This document shows, in pieces, positions 8,433-17,719 of a stretch of 64,000 bases of DNA. How positions within the stretch are numbered: position 1 is the first letter of the stretch; every line of letters starts with the position of its first letter. The position numbers were made by a program, and so were the translations under genes. The notes under the pieces were generated by a model that saw only the letters and a program-made list of their open reading frames with translations, was not told the origin of the DNA and made no database searches. Source of the DNA: Pseudomonas parakoreensis. GTDB taxonomy: Bacteria > Pseudomonadota > Gammaproteobacteria > Pseudomonadales > Pseudomonadaceae. Where the stretch lies: contig NZ_BQHY01000002.1 in the NCBI RefSeq assembly GCF_021602155.1, positions 434,001 to 498,000 of the forward strand, given 5' to 3'.

Positions 8433-9196
8433 ATCGTCTGATCAATCTGCTGCTGGTGGTCGGCATCGGCGTCGCGGTGATCGCCTCGTTCGGCTACCTC
8501 GAACTCGATCTCGGCGAACTGGGCAGCGCCACCAGCCTCAAGCAGATGGGTACCTACGCGCAGCGCTTTCTCAGCCCGGACCTGAGCGCCTCGCATTTGC
8601 AGGCGATCCTCAAGGGCGCGCTGGAAACCCTCGCCATGTCGGCCCTCGGCACCCTGCTCGCGGCCGTGTTCGGCATTCTCCTCGCGCTGCCTGCGGCCGG
8701 GCGTTTCGGCTGGCCGTTGCAAAGCGCTTCGCGCCTGTTGCTCAATGGTTTGCGGGCGATTCCGGAACTGGTGTGGGCGGCGCTGATGGTGCTCGCCGCC
8801 GGCCTCGGGCCGAATGCCGGCACTCTGGCGCTGGCCTTGCACACCACTGGCGTGCTCGGTCGACTGTTCGCCGAAGCGCTGGAAAATACCCCGCCGGAAC
8901 CGGCCGAAGCGATCCGTTTGCAAGGCGGCAATCCCGTGCTCGCCTTCTGCTACGGCACCCTGCCCAACCTCGCCCCGCAATTGCTCGCCTATTGCCTGTA
9001 TCGCTGGGAAAACAACATCCGCATGGCCAGCGTGCTGGGCTTCGTCGGGGCCGGTGGTTTGGGGCAGATGCTGTATGTCAGCCTCAGCCTGTTTCAGGAA
9101 GCGCAGGCCAGTACGGTGATTCTGGCGATGCTGATTCTGGTGCTGGGCGTGGATTCGCTGAGTGCCTGGAGCCGGCAGCGCTGGATCAAGGCCTGA
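8429..9196 (+). CDS. PhnE-like ABC transporter permease (second)
   Basis: 255 aa inner-membrane protein paralogous to the preceding permease. Both share LRAIPELVWAALMVLAAGLGP / LRSVPEIVWALLF and the segment VLGFVGAGGLGQ / VMGFVGAGGLGQ. Its EAA-type loop is EALENTPPEPAEAIRLQGGNPVLAFCYG. The start overlaps the previous stop (ATGA). It is the last gene of the operon and ends 10 bp before the convergent AraC regulator gene. Confidence 0.9.
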   Translation: MNRLINLLLVVGIGVAVIASFGYLELDLGELGSATSLKQMGTYAQRFLSPDLSASHLQAILKGALETLAMSALGTLLAAVFGILLALPAAGRFGWPLQSASRLLLNGLRAIPELVWAALMVLAAGLGPNAGTLALALHTTGVLGRLFAEALENTPPEPAEAIRLQGGNPVLAFCYGTLPNLAPQLLAYCLYRWENNIRMASVLGFVGAGGLGQMLYVSLSLFQEAQASTVILAMLILVLGVDSLSAWSRQRWIKA

Positions 9197-9206
9197 CAGG
9201 CAAGCC

Positions 9207-9980
9207 TCACTGCGCCGTCGCCAATCGATACTGGCGCGGGGTGAATCCGGTCGAGGCCTTGAACTGCCGGGTGAAGGCGCTGTGGTCGGTATAGCCGCAC
9301 TGCAGCGCCACCTCGGTGATCGGCAACTCGCCGTGCAACAGCCGATGCGCGTGCTCAAGACGCACTTTCTGGATCATCTGCCGCGGCGTCAGGTGGAACA
9401 CCCGTTTGCAGTAACGCTCCAGTTGCGCCACTGAAATACCGGCGATGCGCGTCAGTTCGCTCAGGCTGACGCGCTGATTGAAGTTCGCCCGAATGTACTC
9501 GTCCACCGCCGCCAGACGCTGATACGCCGGATGGGTTTCGCTGGCGGTTTGCAGGTCGACGGAAATGCCCGCCAGGCCAATGATCCGGTTATCACGATCG
9601 TACAGCGGACGCTTGTGGGTCAGGCACCAGCCGGGTTCGCGGCTGCCGTACAAATGCAGCTCCAGCTGATCCTCCAGCACCAATCCCTCTTCCAGCACGC
9701 GCCGATCCTGCTCGGTGTAGCCCGGGCCAAGTTGCGCCGGAAACACTTCGGCGCTGGTCTTGCCGAGTAACGGTCGCAGGTCTTTCAAACCGCAGCGCTG
9801 CACCAGCGTCTGGTTAGCCATGACGTAGCGCGCCTGCGGATCCTTGATGAAGATTGCCGCGTTGGGAATCACATCCAGCATGGGTAACAGCAGCGCCATG
9901 CTGGCGAGCAGATCGTCGAGGCATTGCGGTCGGCTCGCCTCGTTCTGCTGGCTCAGGATCGCAAACGCATTCTGCGTCAT
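9207..9980 (-). CDS. PAS-AraC transcriptional regulator, probable activator of the hydroxyproline cluster
   Basis: 257 aa from the ATG at 9980 (GGGGAG eight bases upstream; an in-frame GTG three codons earlier is less well spaced). The N-terminal half is a PAS sensor fold (IFIKDPQARYVMANQTLVQR, GKTSAEVFP, RPLYDRDNRIIGLAGISVD). The C-terminal half is an AraC DNA-binding domain with two helix-turn-helices (LSELTRIAGISVAQLERYCKR; ITEVALQCGYTDHSAFTRQFK). It is divergent from the permease at 10181, so it likely senses hydroxyproline or a pathway intermediate through the PAS domain. That ligand is inferred from position. Confidence 0.88.
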   Translation of the reverse strand: MTQNAFAILSQQNEASRPQCLDDLLASMALLLPMLDVIPNAAIFIKDPQARYVMANQTLVQRCGLKDLRPLLGKTSAEVFPAQLGPGYTEQDRRVLEEGLVLEDQLELHLYGSREPGWCLTHKRPLYDRDNRIIGLAGISVDLQTASETHPAYQRLAAVDEYIRANFNQRVSLSELTRIAGISVAQLERYCKRVFHLTPRQMIQKVRLEHAHRLLHGELPITEVALQCGYTDHSAFTRQFKASTGFTPRQYRLATAQ

Positions 9981-10180
9981 GACTGTCACTCCCCACTGTG
10001 CGCATTGGCTTGCGCGCAGATTGCCCGATGGCTGGCAGCCTGTCGAGCCGGGCCTTTGCCGTGGGCCATTGTGCTGATTTCGTCATCGACACCGGCAAAA
10101 AACATCAATCGCGCAGCGCCTGACAAGTTCACTGTAGCGCCACTGCACGCCCCTCCAACAACCAACAAGAAGGCGACGCT

Positions 10181-11809
10181 ATGACAGGCCAAGGCAAGTT
10201 CAAGAAACAACTTTCACTGATAGACCTCACGTTCATCGGACTGGGGGCGATCTTCGGTTCAGGCTGGTTGTTCGCCGCCAGTCACGTGTCCGCCATCGCC
10301 GGCCCGGCGGGGATTTTTTCCTGGCTGCTCGGTGGTTTCGCCGTGTTGCTGCTGGGCATTGTCTACTGCGAATTGGGCGCCGCGCTGCCCCGTGCCGGTG
10401 GCGTGGTGCGGTACCCGGTTTACTCCCACGGCCCGCTGCTCGGTTACCTGATGGGCTTCATCACGCTGATCGCGTTTTCCAGCCTGGTGGCGATCGAAGT
10501 GGTCGCCTCGCGGCAATATGCAGCAGCGTGGTTTCCCGAGTTGACCAAGGTCGGCTCCAGCGACCCGACCGTGCTTGGCTGGTTCGTGCAGTTCGGGCTG
10601 TTGTGCCTGTTTTTCCTGCTCAATTACCGCAGCGTGAAGACCTTCGCCATGGCCAATAATCTGGTCAGCGTGTTCAAGTTCATCGTGCCGCTGCTGGTGA
10701 TCGGTGTGCTGTTCAGCTTCTTCAAACCGGCCAACTTCCAGGTGCACGGCTTTGCGCCGTTCGGCCTGTCCGGGATCGAAATGGCCGTGTCGGCCGGCGG
10801 GGTGATCTTCGCGTATCTGGGCCTGACACCGATCATTTCGGTGGCCAGTGAAGTGAAGAATCCGCAACGCACGATTCCGATTGCGCTGATCCTGTCGGTG
10901 CTCCTGTCCACCGCGATTTACGTGTTGCTGCAAACCGCGTTCCTCGGCGGTATCCCGACCGAAATGCTCGCCAATGGCTGGGCCGGTGTCGCCAAGGAAC
11001 TGGCCCTGCCGTATCGCGACATCGCGTTGGCACTGGGCGTCGGCTGGCTGGCATACCTGGTGGTGGCGGACGCGGTGATCTCGCCCAGCGGTTGCGGCAA
11101 CATTTACATGAATGCCACGCCGCGAGTGATCTACGGCTGGGCGCAGACCGGGACCTTCTTCAAGATTTTCACCCGCATCGACGAAAAATCCGGCATCCCG
11201 CGCCCGGCGCTGTGGCTGACCTTTGGCCTGTCGGTGTTCTGGACCCTGCCGTTCCCGTCGTGGGAAGCGCTGATCAACGTGGTCTCCGCCGCGCTGGTTT
11301 TGAGCTACGCCGTGGCTCCGGTGTCGGTCGCCGCCCTGCGCCGCAGCGCGCCGGGCATGCCGCGTCCATTCCGGGTCAAGGGCATGAATGTGCTCGGGCC
11401 ACTGTCGTTCATCATCGCCGCGCTGATCGTCTACTGGTCGGGTTGGGGCACCGTGTCGTGGTTGCTCGGCCTGCAAATCCTGATGTTCGTGATCTACCTG
11501 CTGTGCGGGCGCATGGTGCCGACCGCGCACCTGAATCTGGGCCAGCAAGTGCGCTCTTCGGCGTGGCTGATCGGCTTCTACGCCGTGACCATCGTCCTCT
11601 CCAAGCTCGGCAGTTTCGGCGGTATCGGCGTGCTCAGTCATCCGTTCGACACCGTGATCGTCGCGGCCTGTGCACTGGGCATCTACTACTGGGGCGCGGC
11701 CACCGGCGTACCGGCACACCTGATTCGTCTGGAAACCGAAGACGACGAAAGTGAAGCCGCTGAATCCTCCACCCGTTCGGCAACGGGCCAACGCCCGGCG
11801 CACGCCTGA
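10181..11809 (+). CDS. APC-family amino acid permease, probable hydroxyproline importer
   Basis: 542 aa inner-membrane protein with about 12 hydrophobic segments. The first helix carries the APC substrate-site motif GLGAIFGSGWLFAA (GSG loop), and conserved amino-acid/polyamine transporter stretches follow (FKFIVPLLVIGVLFSFF, ISVASEVKNPQRTIPIALILSVLLST). It is the first gene on the plus strand of the hydroxyproline cluster, 22 bp before the epimerase, so a role in uptake of 4-hydroxyproline is likely. The C-terminal tail is charged (ETEDDESEAAESS) and cytoplasmic. Confidence 0.85.
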   Translation: MTGQGKFKKQLSLIDLTFIGLGAIFGSGWLFAASHVSAIAGPAGIFSWLLGGFAVLLLGIVYCELGAALPRAGGVVRYPVYSHGPLLGYLMGFITLIAFSSLVAIEVVASRQYAAAWFPELTKVGSSDPTVLGWFVQFGLLCLFFLLNYRSVKTFAMANNLVSVFKFIVPLLVIGVLFSFFKPANFQVHGFAPFGLSGIEMAVSAGGVIFAYLGLTPIISVASEVKNPQRTIPIALILSVLLSTAIYVLLQTAFLGGIPTEMLANGWAGVAKELALPYRDIALALGVGWLAYLVVADAVISPSGCGNIYMNATPRVIYGWAQTGTFFKIFTRIDEKSGIPRPALWLTFGLSVFWTLPFPSWEALINVVSAALVLSYAVAPVSVAALRRSAPGMPRPFRVKGMNVLGPLSFIIAALIVYWSGWGTVSWLLGLQILMFVIYLLCGRMVPTAHLNLGQQVRSSAWLIGFYAVTIVLSKLGSFGGIGVLSHPFDTVIVAACALGIYYWGAATGVPAHLIRLETEDDESEAAESSTRSATGQRPAHA

Positions 11810-11831
11810 TATTCATTGAAGGGACGCGTTC

Positions 11832-12758
11832 ATGAAACGACTGCACATCATCGACTCCCACACCGGCGGCGAACCCACGCGTCTGGTGATGAAAGGCTTC
11901 CCCGACCTGCCCGGCAACAGCATCGCCGAGCAGCGCGATGCCTTGCGCGAAGGCCACGACCAATGGCGCCGCGCCTGCCTGCTGGAACCGCGCGGCAACG
12001 ACGTGCTGGTCGGCGCGCTGTACTGCGCGCCGGTCTCGCCGGACGCCACCTGCGGGGTGATTTTCTTCAACAACGCCGGTTACCTCGGCATGTGCGGCCA
12101 CGGCACCATCGGCCTGGTCAACTCGCTGCATTACCTGGGCCGCATCGAACCGGGCGTGCACACGATCGACACCCCGGTCGGGCCGGTCAGCGCGACCCTG
12201 CACGAGGACGGCGCGGTGACCCTGGGCAACGTCCCGGCGTACCGCTACCGCAAACAGGTGCCGGTGGACGTGCCCGGTTACGGTCGCGTGTTCGGCGATA
12301 TCGCCTGGGGCGGCAACTGGTTTTTCCTGGTTTCCGAACACGACCAGGACCTGCGGATGAGCAACGTCGAGGCCCTCACTGATTACACCTGGGCGATGCT
12401 CAAGGCCCTGGAAGCCCAGGGCATTCATGGCGAGGACGGCGCGCTGATCGACCACGTCGAACTGTTTGCCGACGACGCCCACGCCGACAGCCGCAACTTC
12501 GTCATGTGCCCCGGGAAAGCCTACGACCGCTCGCCTTGCGGCACCGGCACCAGCGCCAAACTGGCGTGCCTGGCCGCCGACGGCAAACTCGCCGAAGGCC
12601 AGGTCTGGACGCAAGCGAGCATCACCGGCAGCCAGTTCGAAGGTCGCTTCGAATGGCACGGCGAACGCGTGCGCCCGTTCATCACCGGGCGCGCCTACAT
12701 GACCGCCGACGCCACCCTGCTGATCGACGAGCAGGACCCTTTCGCGTGGGGCATCTGA
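11832..12758 (+). CDS. lhpA: 4-hydroxyproline 2-epimerase
   Basis: 308 aa proline-racemase family enzyme that interconverts trans-4-hydroxy-L-proline and cis-4-hydroxy-D-proline using two cysteines as acid and base. Both are present at the positions known for Pseudomonas enzymes: Cys88 in [12 protein letters not shown] and Cys236 in [11 protein letters not shown]. Two Cys residues rather than Cys/Thr exclude the trans-3-hydroxyproline dehydratases. It begins the enzyme part of the cluster and supplies the D-isomer to the flavin enzyme at 15396. Confidence 0.95.
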   Translation: MKRLHIIDSHTGGEPTRLVMKGFPDLPGNSIAEQRDALREGHDQWRRACLLEPRGNDVLVGALYCAPVSPDATCGVIFFNNAGYLGMCGHGTIGLVNSLHYLGRIEPGVHTIDTPVGPVSATLHEDGAVTLGNVPAYRYRKQVPVDVPGYGRVFGDIAWGGNWFFLVSEHDQDLRMSNVEALTDYTWAMLKALEAQGIHGEDGALIDHVELFADDAHADSRNFVMCPGKAYDRSPCGTGTSAKLACLAADGKLAEGQVWTQASITGSQFEGRFEWHGERVRPFITGRAYMTADATLLIDEQDPFAWGI

Positions 12759-12809
12759 CCTGCCCCGCTTTTTTACCGATCTGAATGAATGTCCCGAGGA
12801 GCTACAACA

Positions 12810-13757
12810 ATGAGCGATAACATCTTCACTGGCTGCATTCCCGCGCTGATGACCCCGTGCACCGCCGCACGCAAACCGGACTTCGACGCCTTGGTCGCCA
12901 AAGGTCGCGAACTGATCGATATCGGCATGAGCGCGGTGGTTTACTGCGGCTCGATGGGCGACTGGCCGTTGCTGACCGAGGCCGAACGTCAGGAAGGCGT
13001 GGCGCGGCTGGTGGCCGCCGGGGTACCAACCATCGTCGGCACTGGCGCGGTCAACAGCCGTGAAGCGGTGTCCCACGCCGCGCACGCTGCAAAAGTCGGC
13101 GCCCATGGCCTGATGGTGATTCCACGCGTGCTGTCCCGTGGTGCTTCGGCGACTGCGCAAAAAGCCCACTTCGCCGCGATCCTCAAGGCCGCACCGAACC
13201 TGCCGGCGGTGATCTACAACAGCCCTTACTACGGCTTCGCCACCCGCGCCGAGCTGTTCTTCGAACTGCGCCGCGAGTATCCGAACCTGATCGGCTTCAA
13301 GGAGTTCGGCGGCGGCGCCGACTTGCGCTACGCCGCCGAGAACATCACCTCGCAGGACGATGCCGTGACCCTGATGGTCGGCGTCGATACGCAAGTGGTG
13401 CACGGTTTCGTCAACTGCAACGCCACCGGCGCGATCACCGGCATCGGCAACGCTTTGCCGCGCGAAGTGCTGCAGCTGGTGGCGCTGAGCAAACAAGCGG
13501 CCAAGGGCGATGCCAAGGCCCGGCGTCTGGCGCGCGAACTGGAAGCAGCGCTGGCAGTGCTGTCGTCGTTCGATGAAGGTTGCGATCTGGTGCTGTATTA
13601 CAAGCACCTGATGGTGCTCAACGGCGACCGCGAATACGCCCTGCACTTCAACGAAACCGACGCCTTGAGCGATGCCCAGCGTCGTTACGCCGAGACCCAG
13701 TACGCGCTGTTCCGTCAGTGGTACAAAAACTGGTCCGCCGAGCAGAACCTCGCCTGA
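12810..13757 (+). CDS. lhpC: 1-pyrroline-4-hydroxy-2-carboxylate deaminase (DapA family)
   Basis: 315 aa from the ATG at 12810 (GAGGAG nine bases upstream; the longer frame is rejected). DHDPS/NAL-family class I aldolase fold: [28 protein letters not shown] and the Schiff-base lysine Lys164 in [10 protein letters not shown]. In the hydroxyproline pathway this family member removes water and ammonia from 1-pyrroline-4-hydroxy-2-carboxylate to give 2-oxoglutarate semialdehyde. Context (epimerase before, semialdehyde dehydrogenase after) decides the function among the many DapA-like enzymes. Confidence 0.92.
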   Translation: MSDNIFTGCIPALMTPCTAARKPDFDALVAKGRELIDIGMSAVVYCGSMGDWPLLTEAERQEGVARLVAAGVPTIVGTGAVNSREAVSHAAHAAKVGAHGLMVIPRVLSRGASATAQKAHFAAILKAAPNLPAVIYNSPYYGFATRAELFFELRREYPNLIGFKEFGGGADLRYAAENITSQDDAVTLMVGVDTQVVHGFVNCNATGAITGIGNALPREVLQLVALSKQAAKGDAKARRLARELEAALAVLSSFDEGCDLVLYYKHLMVLNGDREYALHFNETDALSDAQRRYAETQYALFRQWYKNWSAEQNLA

Positions 13758-13815
13758 TCGCAGTCCCTGCCCCGGTGCGATATCGGGGCCTCACCTCTTT
13801 TATCAAGGAAGCGCC

Positions 13816-15393
13816 ATGACTCTGACAGGCCACATGTTGATCGGCGGCCAAGGCATTGCCGGCAGCCGTGAAGCGATCCGTGCGATCAATCCCGCCACCG
13901 ATACGGTGCTGGAACCCGCGTACGCCGGGGGCAGCAGCGAGCATGTCGACCAGGCCTGCGAACTCGCGTGGCAAGCGTTTGATCCATATCGCGAGACGTC
14001 CCTCAGTGCTCGCGCCGAATTTCTCGAAACCATCGCCAATGAAATCGAAGCCCTCGGTGATGCGCTGATTGACCGCGCCGTGGCCGAAACCGGCCTGCCG
14101 CGCGCACGGATTCAAGGCGAACGCGGACGCACCTGCGGACAATTGCGCACTTTTGCCCGCACCGTCCGCGCTGGCGAATGGCTGGACGTTCGTGTCGATC
14201 AGTCACAACCACAACGTCAGCCACTGCCACGCGCGGATCTGCGCCAGCGGCAGATCGCGCTGGGGCCGGTGGCCGTGTTTGGTGCGAGCAACTTTCCGCT
14301 GGCGTTCTCCGTGGCAGGCGGCGACACCGCTTCGGCGCTGGCCGCCGGTTGCCCGGTGATCGTCAAGGCGCACAGCGCGCATCCCGGCACAAGCGAACTG
14401 GTCGGCCAAGCGCTGGCTCGCGCCGTGAAAAAGTGCGCGTTGCCCGAAGGTGTGTTCTCCCTGCTGTTCGGTTCCGGCAATGAAGTGGGGATTGCGCTGG
14501 TCAGCGATTGGCGCATCAAGGCCGTGGGCTTCACCGGCTCGCGCAGTGGCGGCCTTGCCTTGAGCCGAGCGGCGCAGGCACGGCCCGAACCGATTCCGGT
14601 GTACGCGGAAATGAGTTCGATCAATCCAGTGTTGTTGTTTCCCGCAGCGCTTGCAGCTCGCGGTGAGGCGTTGGCGCAGGGCTTTGTCGCCTCGCTGACT
14701 CAGGGCGCCGGGCAGTTCTGCACCAATCCCGGGTTGGTCATCGCTCGCCAAGGGGCGGCGCTGGACGCTTTCATCACCGCTGCCGCCGAGCTGATCCAGC
14801 GCAGCCCCGCGCAGACCATGCTCACGCCAGGGATCTTCCGCGCGTATGAAACTGGCGTCGGCGCGCTGGCCGAACATCCGCAGGCACAACGCCTGGCGAG
14901 CGGTCTTGCAGCTGAAGGCCCTAATCAGTGTCAAGCGCAGTTGTTCCTCACTCAGGCGCAGGACTTCCTCGCTGACGCACGCCTGCAAGGTGAAATCTTC
15001 GGCGCCGCGTCGCTGATCGTACAATGCGCCAACGACGATGAAATCCGTCAGGTCTGCGAGCACCTCGAAGGTCAATTGACCGCCGCCCTGCACTTGGATG
15101 ACGCCGATCTGGATCACGCCCGGGCCTTGTTGCCGACACTGGAACGCAAGGCCGGACGCCTGCTGGTCAACGGCTGGCCGACCGGGGTCGAAGTGTGCGA
15201 TGCGATGGTGCATGGCGGGCCGTTCCCGGCGACGTCGGACGCGCGCAGCACCTCGGTCGGCACCGCGGCGATTCTGCGTTTCCTGCGTCCGGTGTGCTAT
15301 CAGGACTTTCCTGACGGTTTGCTGCCGCTACCGTTGCAACAGGCAAATCCGCTGCACTTGCGGCGCTTGCTCGATGGCCAGAGGGAAGCCTGA
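13816..15393 (+). CDS. lhpG: 2,5-dioxovalerate (2-oxoglutarate semialdehyde) dehydrogenase
   Basis: 525 aa NADP-type aldehyde dehydrogenase, the length typical of the KGSA dehydrogenase group. The start is the ATG at 13816 (AAGGAAG upstream); the long frame begins inside the preceding gene. Seen are the cofactor region [21 protein letters not shown], the catalytic Glu region [15 protein letters not shown] and the nucleophile Cys in [12 protein letters not shown]. It oxidises 2-oxoglutarate semialdehyde to 2-oxoglutarate, the last step of hydroxyproline catabolism. Confidence 0.93.
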   Translation: MTLTGHMLIGGQGIAGSREAIRAINPATDTVLEPAYAGGSSEHVDQACELAWQAFDPYRETSLSARAEFLETIANEIEALGDALIDRAVAETGLPRARIQGERGRTCGQLRTFARTVRAGEWLDVRVDQSQPQRQPLPRADLRQRQIALGPVAVFGASNFPLAFSVAGGDTASALAAGCPVIVKAHSAHPGTSELVGQALARAVKKCALPEGVFSLLFGSGNEVGIALVSDWRIKAVGFTGSRSGGLALSRAAQARPEPIPVYAEMSSINPVLLFPAALAARGEALAQGFVASLTQGAGQFCTNPGLVIARQGAALDAFITAAAELIQRSPAQTMLTPGIFRAYETGVGALAEHPQAQRLASGLAAEGPNQCQAQLFLTQAQDFLADARLQGEIFGAASLIVQCANDDEIRQVCEHLEGQLTAALHLDDADLDHARALLPTLERKAGRLLVNGWPTGVEVCDAMVHGGPFPATSDARSTSVGTAAILRFLRPVCYQDFPDGLLPLPLQQANPLHLRRLLDGQREA

Positions 15394-15395
15394 AC

Positions 15396-16661
15396 ATGCC
15401 CGACAACCTCACAGCGGACCACGCCGATATCGCCGTGATCGGTGCCGGCATCATCGGCGTCGCCTGCGCTCTGCAACTGGCGCGTCAGGGTAAACGGGTG
15501 GTGGTCATCGACAAGCAGCCGCCCGGTCATGGCGCCTCGTTCGGCAACGCCGGACACTTGGCCACCGAGCAGGTGTTTCCGATTGCCGACGCGTCGATCC
15601 TCAAGCGTCTGCCGGCGATGCTGATGGACCCGATGGGCCCGCTGCGCCTGGACTGGAAATACCTGCCGTGCGCCGTGCCGTGGTTCACCCGCCTGCTGCT
15701 GAACCTGCGTCCGGCGCCGTTCCGGCGCACCATCGCAGGCCTGCGTGCGCTCAACGAAAGCAGTCTGGACGCCTGGAAGCGCCTGCTGCACAGCATCGCC
15801 CGCCCCGACCTGCTCAAGGAGGACGGCTCGCTGCTGGTGTTCGAGCGCGCCGAATCGCGACAAGCCGTCGACGCCTTGCAGGCGCGCATGCGTCAGCAGC
15901 AGGTGCCGGTGGACTTCTGGTCCGCCAACGTCGTCAGGGAGCGCGCGCCGCAGCTCAGCGAACAGATTCAGGGCGGGTTGTTCTACCCGCGCACCGGGCA
16001 TTTTCTCGATCCGTATCAGGTGGTGTGTGAACTGGTGAGTGCGGCGAAAACGGCCGGCGTGCAGTTCATTCAGCAGGACGTTCAGGGCGGCCAGTTGCAG
16101 GCGCATGGCGTGTCGTTGCTTACCGATCAGGGGCGTTTCAGCGCGCGGCAGGTGCTGATCGCCTGTGGTGCGCATTCGGCAAAGCTCACCGCCGCGCTGA
16201 CCGGCAAGCAGGTGCCGCTGGACACCGAGCGCGGCTATCACCTGATGTTGCCGCACGAGCACGGGCGCCTGCCGTTTGCGGTCACGTCACTGGAGCGCAA
16301 GTTCATCATGACGCCGATGACCGGCGGCCTGCGCCTGGCCGGTACGGTGGAGTTCGCCGGCCTGCAGCGCCCGCCGTTCATGCAGCGCGCCTGGCAATTG
16401 CATCGCTTGAGCAAAGGTTTGTTCCGCCATGATTTGAACGCTGAAGACGCGACGCCGTGGATGGGCTTTCGTCCGTCGCTGCCGGACTCGCTGCCGGTCA
16501 TCGACCAGGTTTGCGACGGCAAGGTGCTGCTTGCCTTCGGCCATCAGCATCTGGGGCTGACGCAGGCGGCGGTGACGGCGCAAATGGTCGCGCAGCTGGT
16601 ATCCCCTTCGGCAAACGCTGGCTTGCCGGCACAGGAGGCCTATCGACTGGAGCGTTTCTGA
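15396..16661 (+). CDS. lhpB: D-hydroxyproline dehydrogenase (FAD, DadA-like)
   Basis: 421 aa FAD-dependent D-amino-acid dehydrogenase family. The N-terminal Rossmann motif is IAVIGAGIIGVACALQLARQGKRVVVIDK, and the C-terminus has FRPSLPDSLPVID and LAFGHQHLGLTQAAVT, as in DadA-type enzymes. It oxidises cis-4-hydroxy-D-proline to 1-pyrroline-4-hydroxy-2-carboxylate, passing electrons to the respiratory chain. No small partner subunits (as in the heteromeric P. aeruginosa enzyme) are adjacent, so this is the single-subunit form. It starts 2 bp after the dehydrogenase stop. Confidence 0.92.
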   Translation: MPDNLTADHADIAVIGAGIIGVACALQLARQGKRVVVIDKQPPGHGASFGNAGHLATEQVFPIADASILKRLPAMLMDPMGPLRLDWKYLPCAVPWFTRLLLNLRPAPFRRTIAGLRALNESSLDAWKRLLHSIARPDLLKEDGSLLVFERAESRQAVDALQARMRQQQVPVDFWSANVVRERAPQLSEQIQGGLFYPRTGHFLDPYQVVCELVSAAKTAGVQFIQQDVQGGQLQAHGVSLLTDQGRFSARQVLIACGAHSAKLTAALTGKQVPLDTERGYHLMLPHEHGRLPFAVTSLERKFIMTPMTGGLRLAGTVEFAGLQRPPFMQRAWQLHRLSKGLFRHDLNAEDATPWMGFRPSLPDSLPVIDQVCDGKVLLAFGHQHLGLTQAAVTAQMVAQLVSPSANAGLPAQEAYRLERF

Positions 16662-16729
16662 GATACCGATGAAACGTTTTTGGTTTCATACTGAGCGCCG
16701 ACCTTGGCCCCGCGCATATGGAACCGACG

Positions 16730-17692
16730 ATGACCTCAGCAATGGATACCCCCGAGCCGCAAGCGATCTGCAACCCCATCACCAGCAGCGCGATCTTCAT
16801 CGTCGCCACGTTGCTGCCCGGGAACGACGCCGCCAGTCAGGTGCGCGGCTGGTGCGGCGACATCGCCGCCCTCACCCGTTCGGTCGGCAAACGCGTGCCC
16901 AACGGCAACCTGTCGTGTGTCTGCGGGTTCAGCGCCAGCGCCTGGGACTCGCTGTTCGGCAGCCCGCGCCCGGCCTCGCTGCATCCGTTTCGTGAGTTCG
17001 GCGTCGAGGGTCGCCGTGCGGTGGCGACGCCGGGGGACATTCTGCTGCACATCCGTGCCGAGCAGATGGACCTGTGTTTCGAACTGGCCACGCAGCTGTG
17101 CAGCGCACTCAACGACGCAATCACGGTCGTCGATGAGGTGCAGGGTTTCCGCTACTTCGACATGCGCAGCATCATCGGTTTCGTTGATGGCACCGAGAAC
17201 CCGGTGGGCCGCAAGGCCGATCACTTCACACTGATCGGCAACGAAGATCCGGCGTTCGAATCCGGCAGCTATGTGCTGGTGCAGAAGTACCTGCACAAGA
17301 TGCAGGCGTGGAATGCGCTGAGCGTCGAGGCTCAGGAGAAGGTGATCGGCCGCACCAAACTGGCTGACATCGAACTCGGTGAGGAGGTCAAGCCGAGCAA
17401 CTCCCACAGCGCCCTGACCACCATCACCAAGGACGGCCAGGAGCAGAAGATCCTGCGCGACAACATGCCGTTCGGTCGCCCGGGGGCTGGCGAGTTCGGC
17501 ACTTATTTCATCGGTTACGCGCGCTCGCCGGAACCGATCGAGCAGATGCTGGAGAACATGTTTGTCGGCAAACCCGTCGGCAACTACGACCGTTTGCTGG
17601 ACTTCAGCACCGCAGTCACCGGAGGTTTGTTTTTTGTACCATCAGCCGACTTGCTCGAAGACCTCGCGGAGCGCGAGCCCGAGCAGGCGTGA
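16730..17692 (+). CDS. DyP-type haem peroxidase (first of two in the window)
   Basis: About 320 aa. The DyP hallmark GXXDG appears as IIGFVDGTENPVGRKA, with RPASLHPFREFG before it and IGYARSPEPIEQMLENMFVG near the C-terminus carrying the distal/proximal haem region. No signal peptide is visible, so it should be cytoplasmic, in the YfeX-type class. Start is uncertain between 16718, 16730 and 16742; 16730 was chosen because GGA lies six bases upstream. It follows the hydroxyproline cluster by 69 bp and may have its own promoter. Confidence 0.88.
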   Translation: MTSAMDTPEPQAICNPITSSAIFIVATLLPGNDAASQVRGWCGDIAALTRSVGKRVPNGNLSCVCGFSASAWDSLFGSPRPASLHPFREFGVEGRRAVATPGDILLHIRAEQMDLCFELATQLCSALNDAITVVDEVQGFRYFDMRSIIGFVDGTENPVGRKADHFTLIGNEDPAFESGSYVLVQKYLHKMQAWNALSVEAQEKVIGRTKLADIELGEEVKPSNSHSALTTITKDGQEQKILRDNMPFGRPGAGEFGTYFIGYARSPEPIEQMLENMFVGKPVGNYDRLLDFSTAVTGGLFFVPSADLLEDLAEREPEQA

Positions 17693-17719
17693 CAGCGTAG
17701 TGCCACGCCCGCCCGTCAC

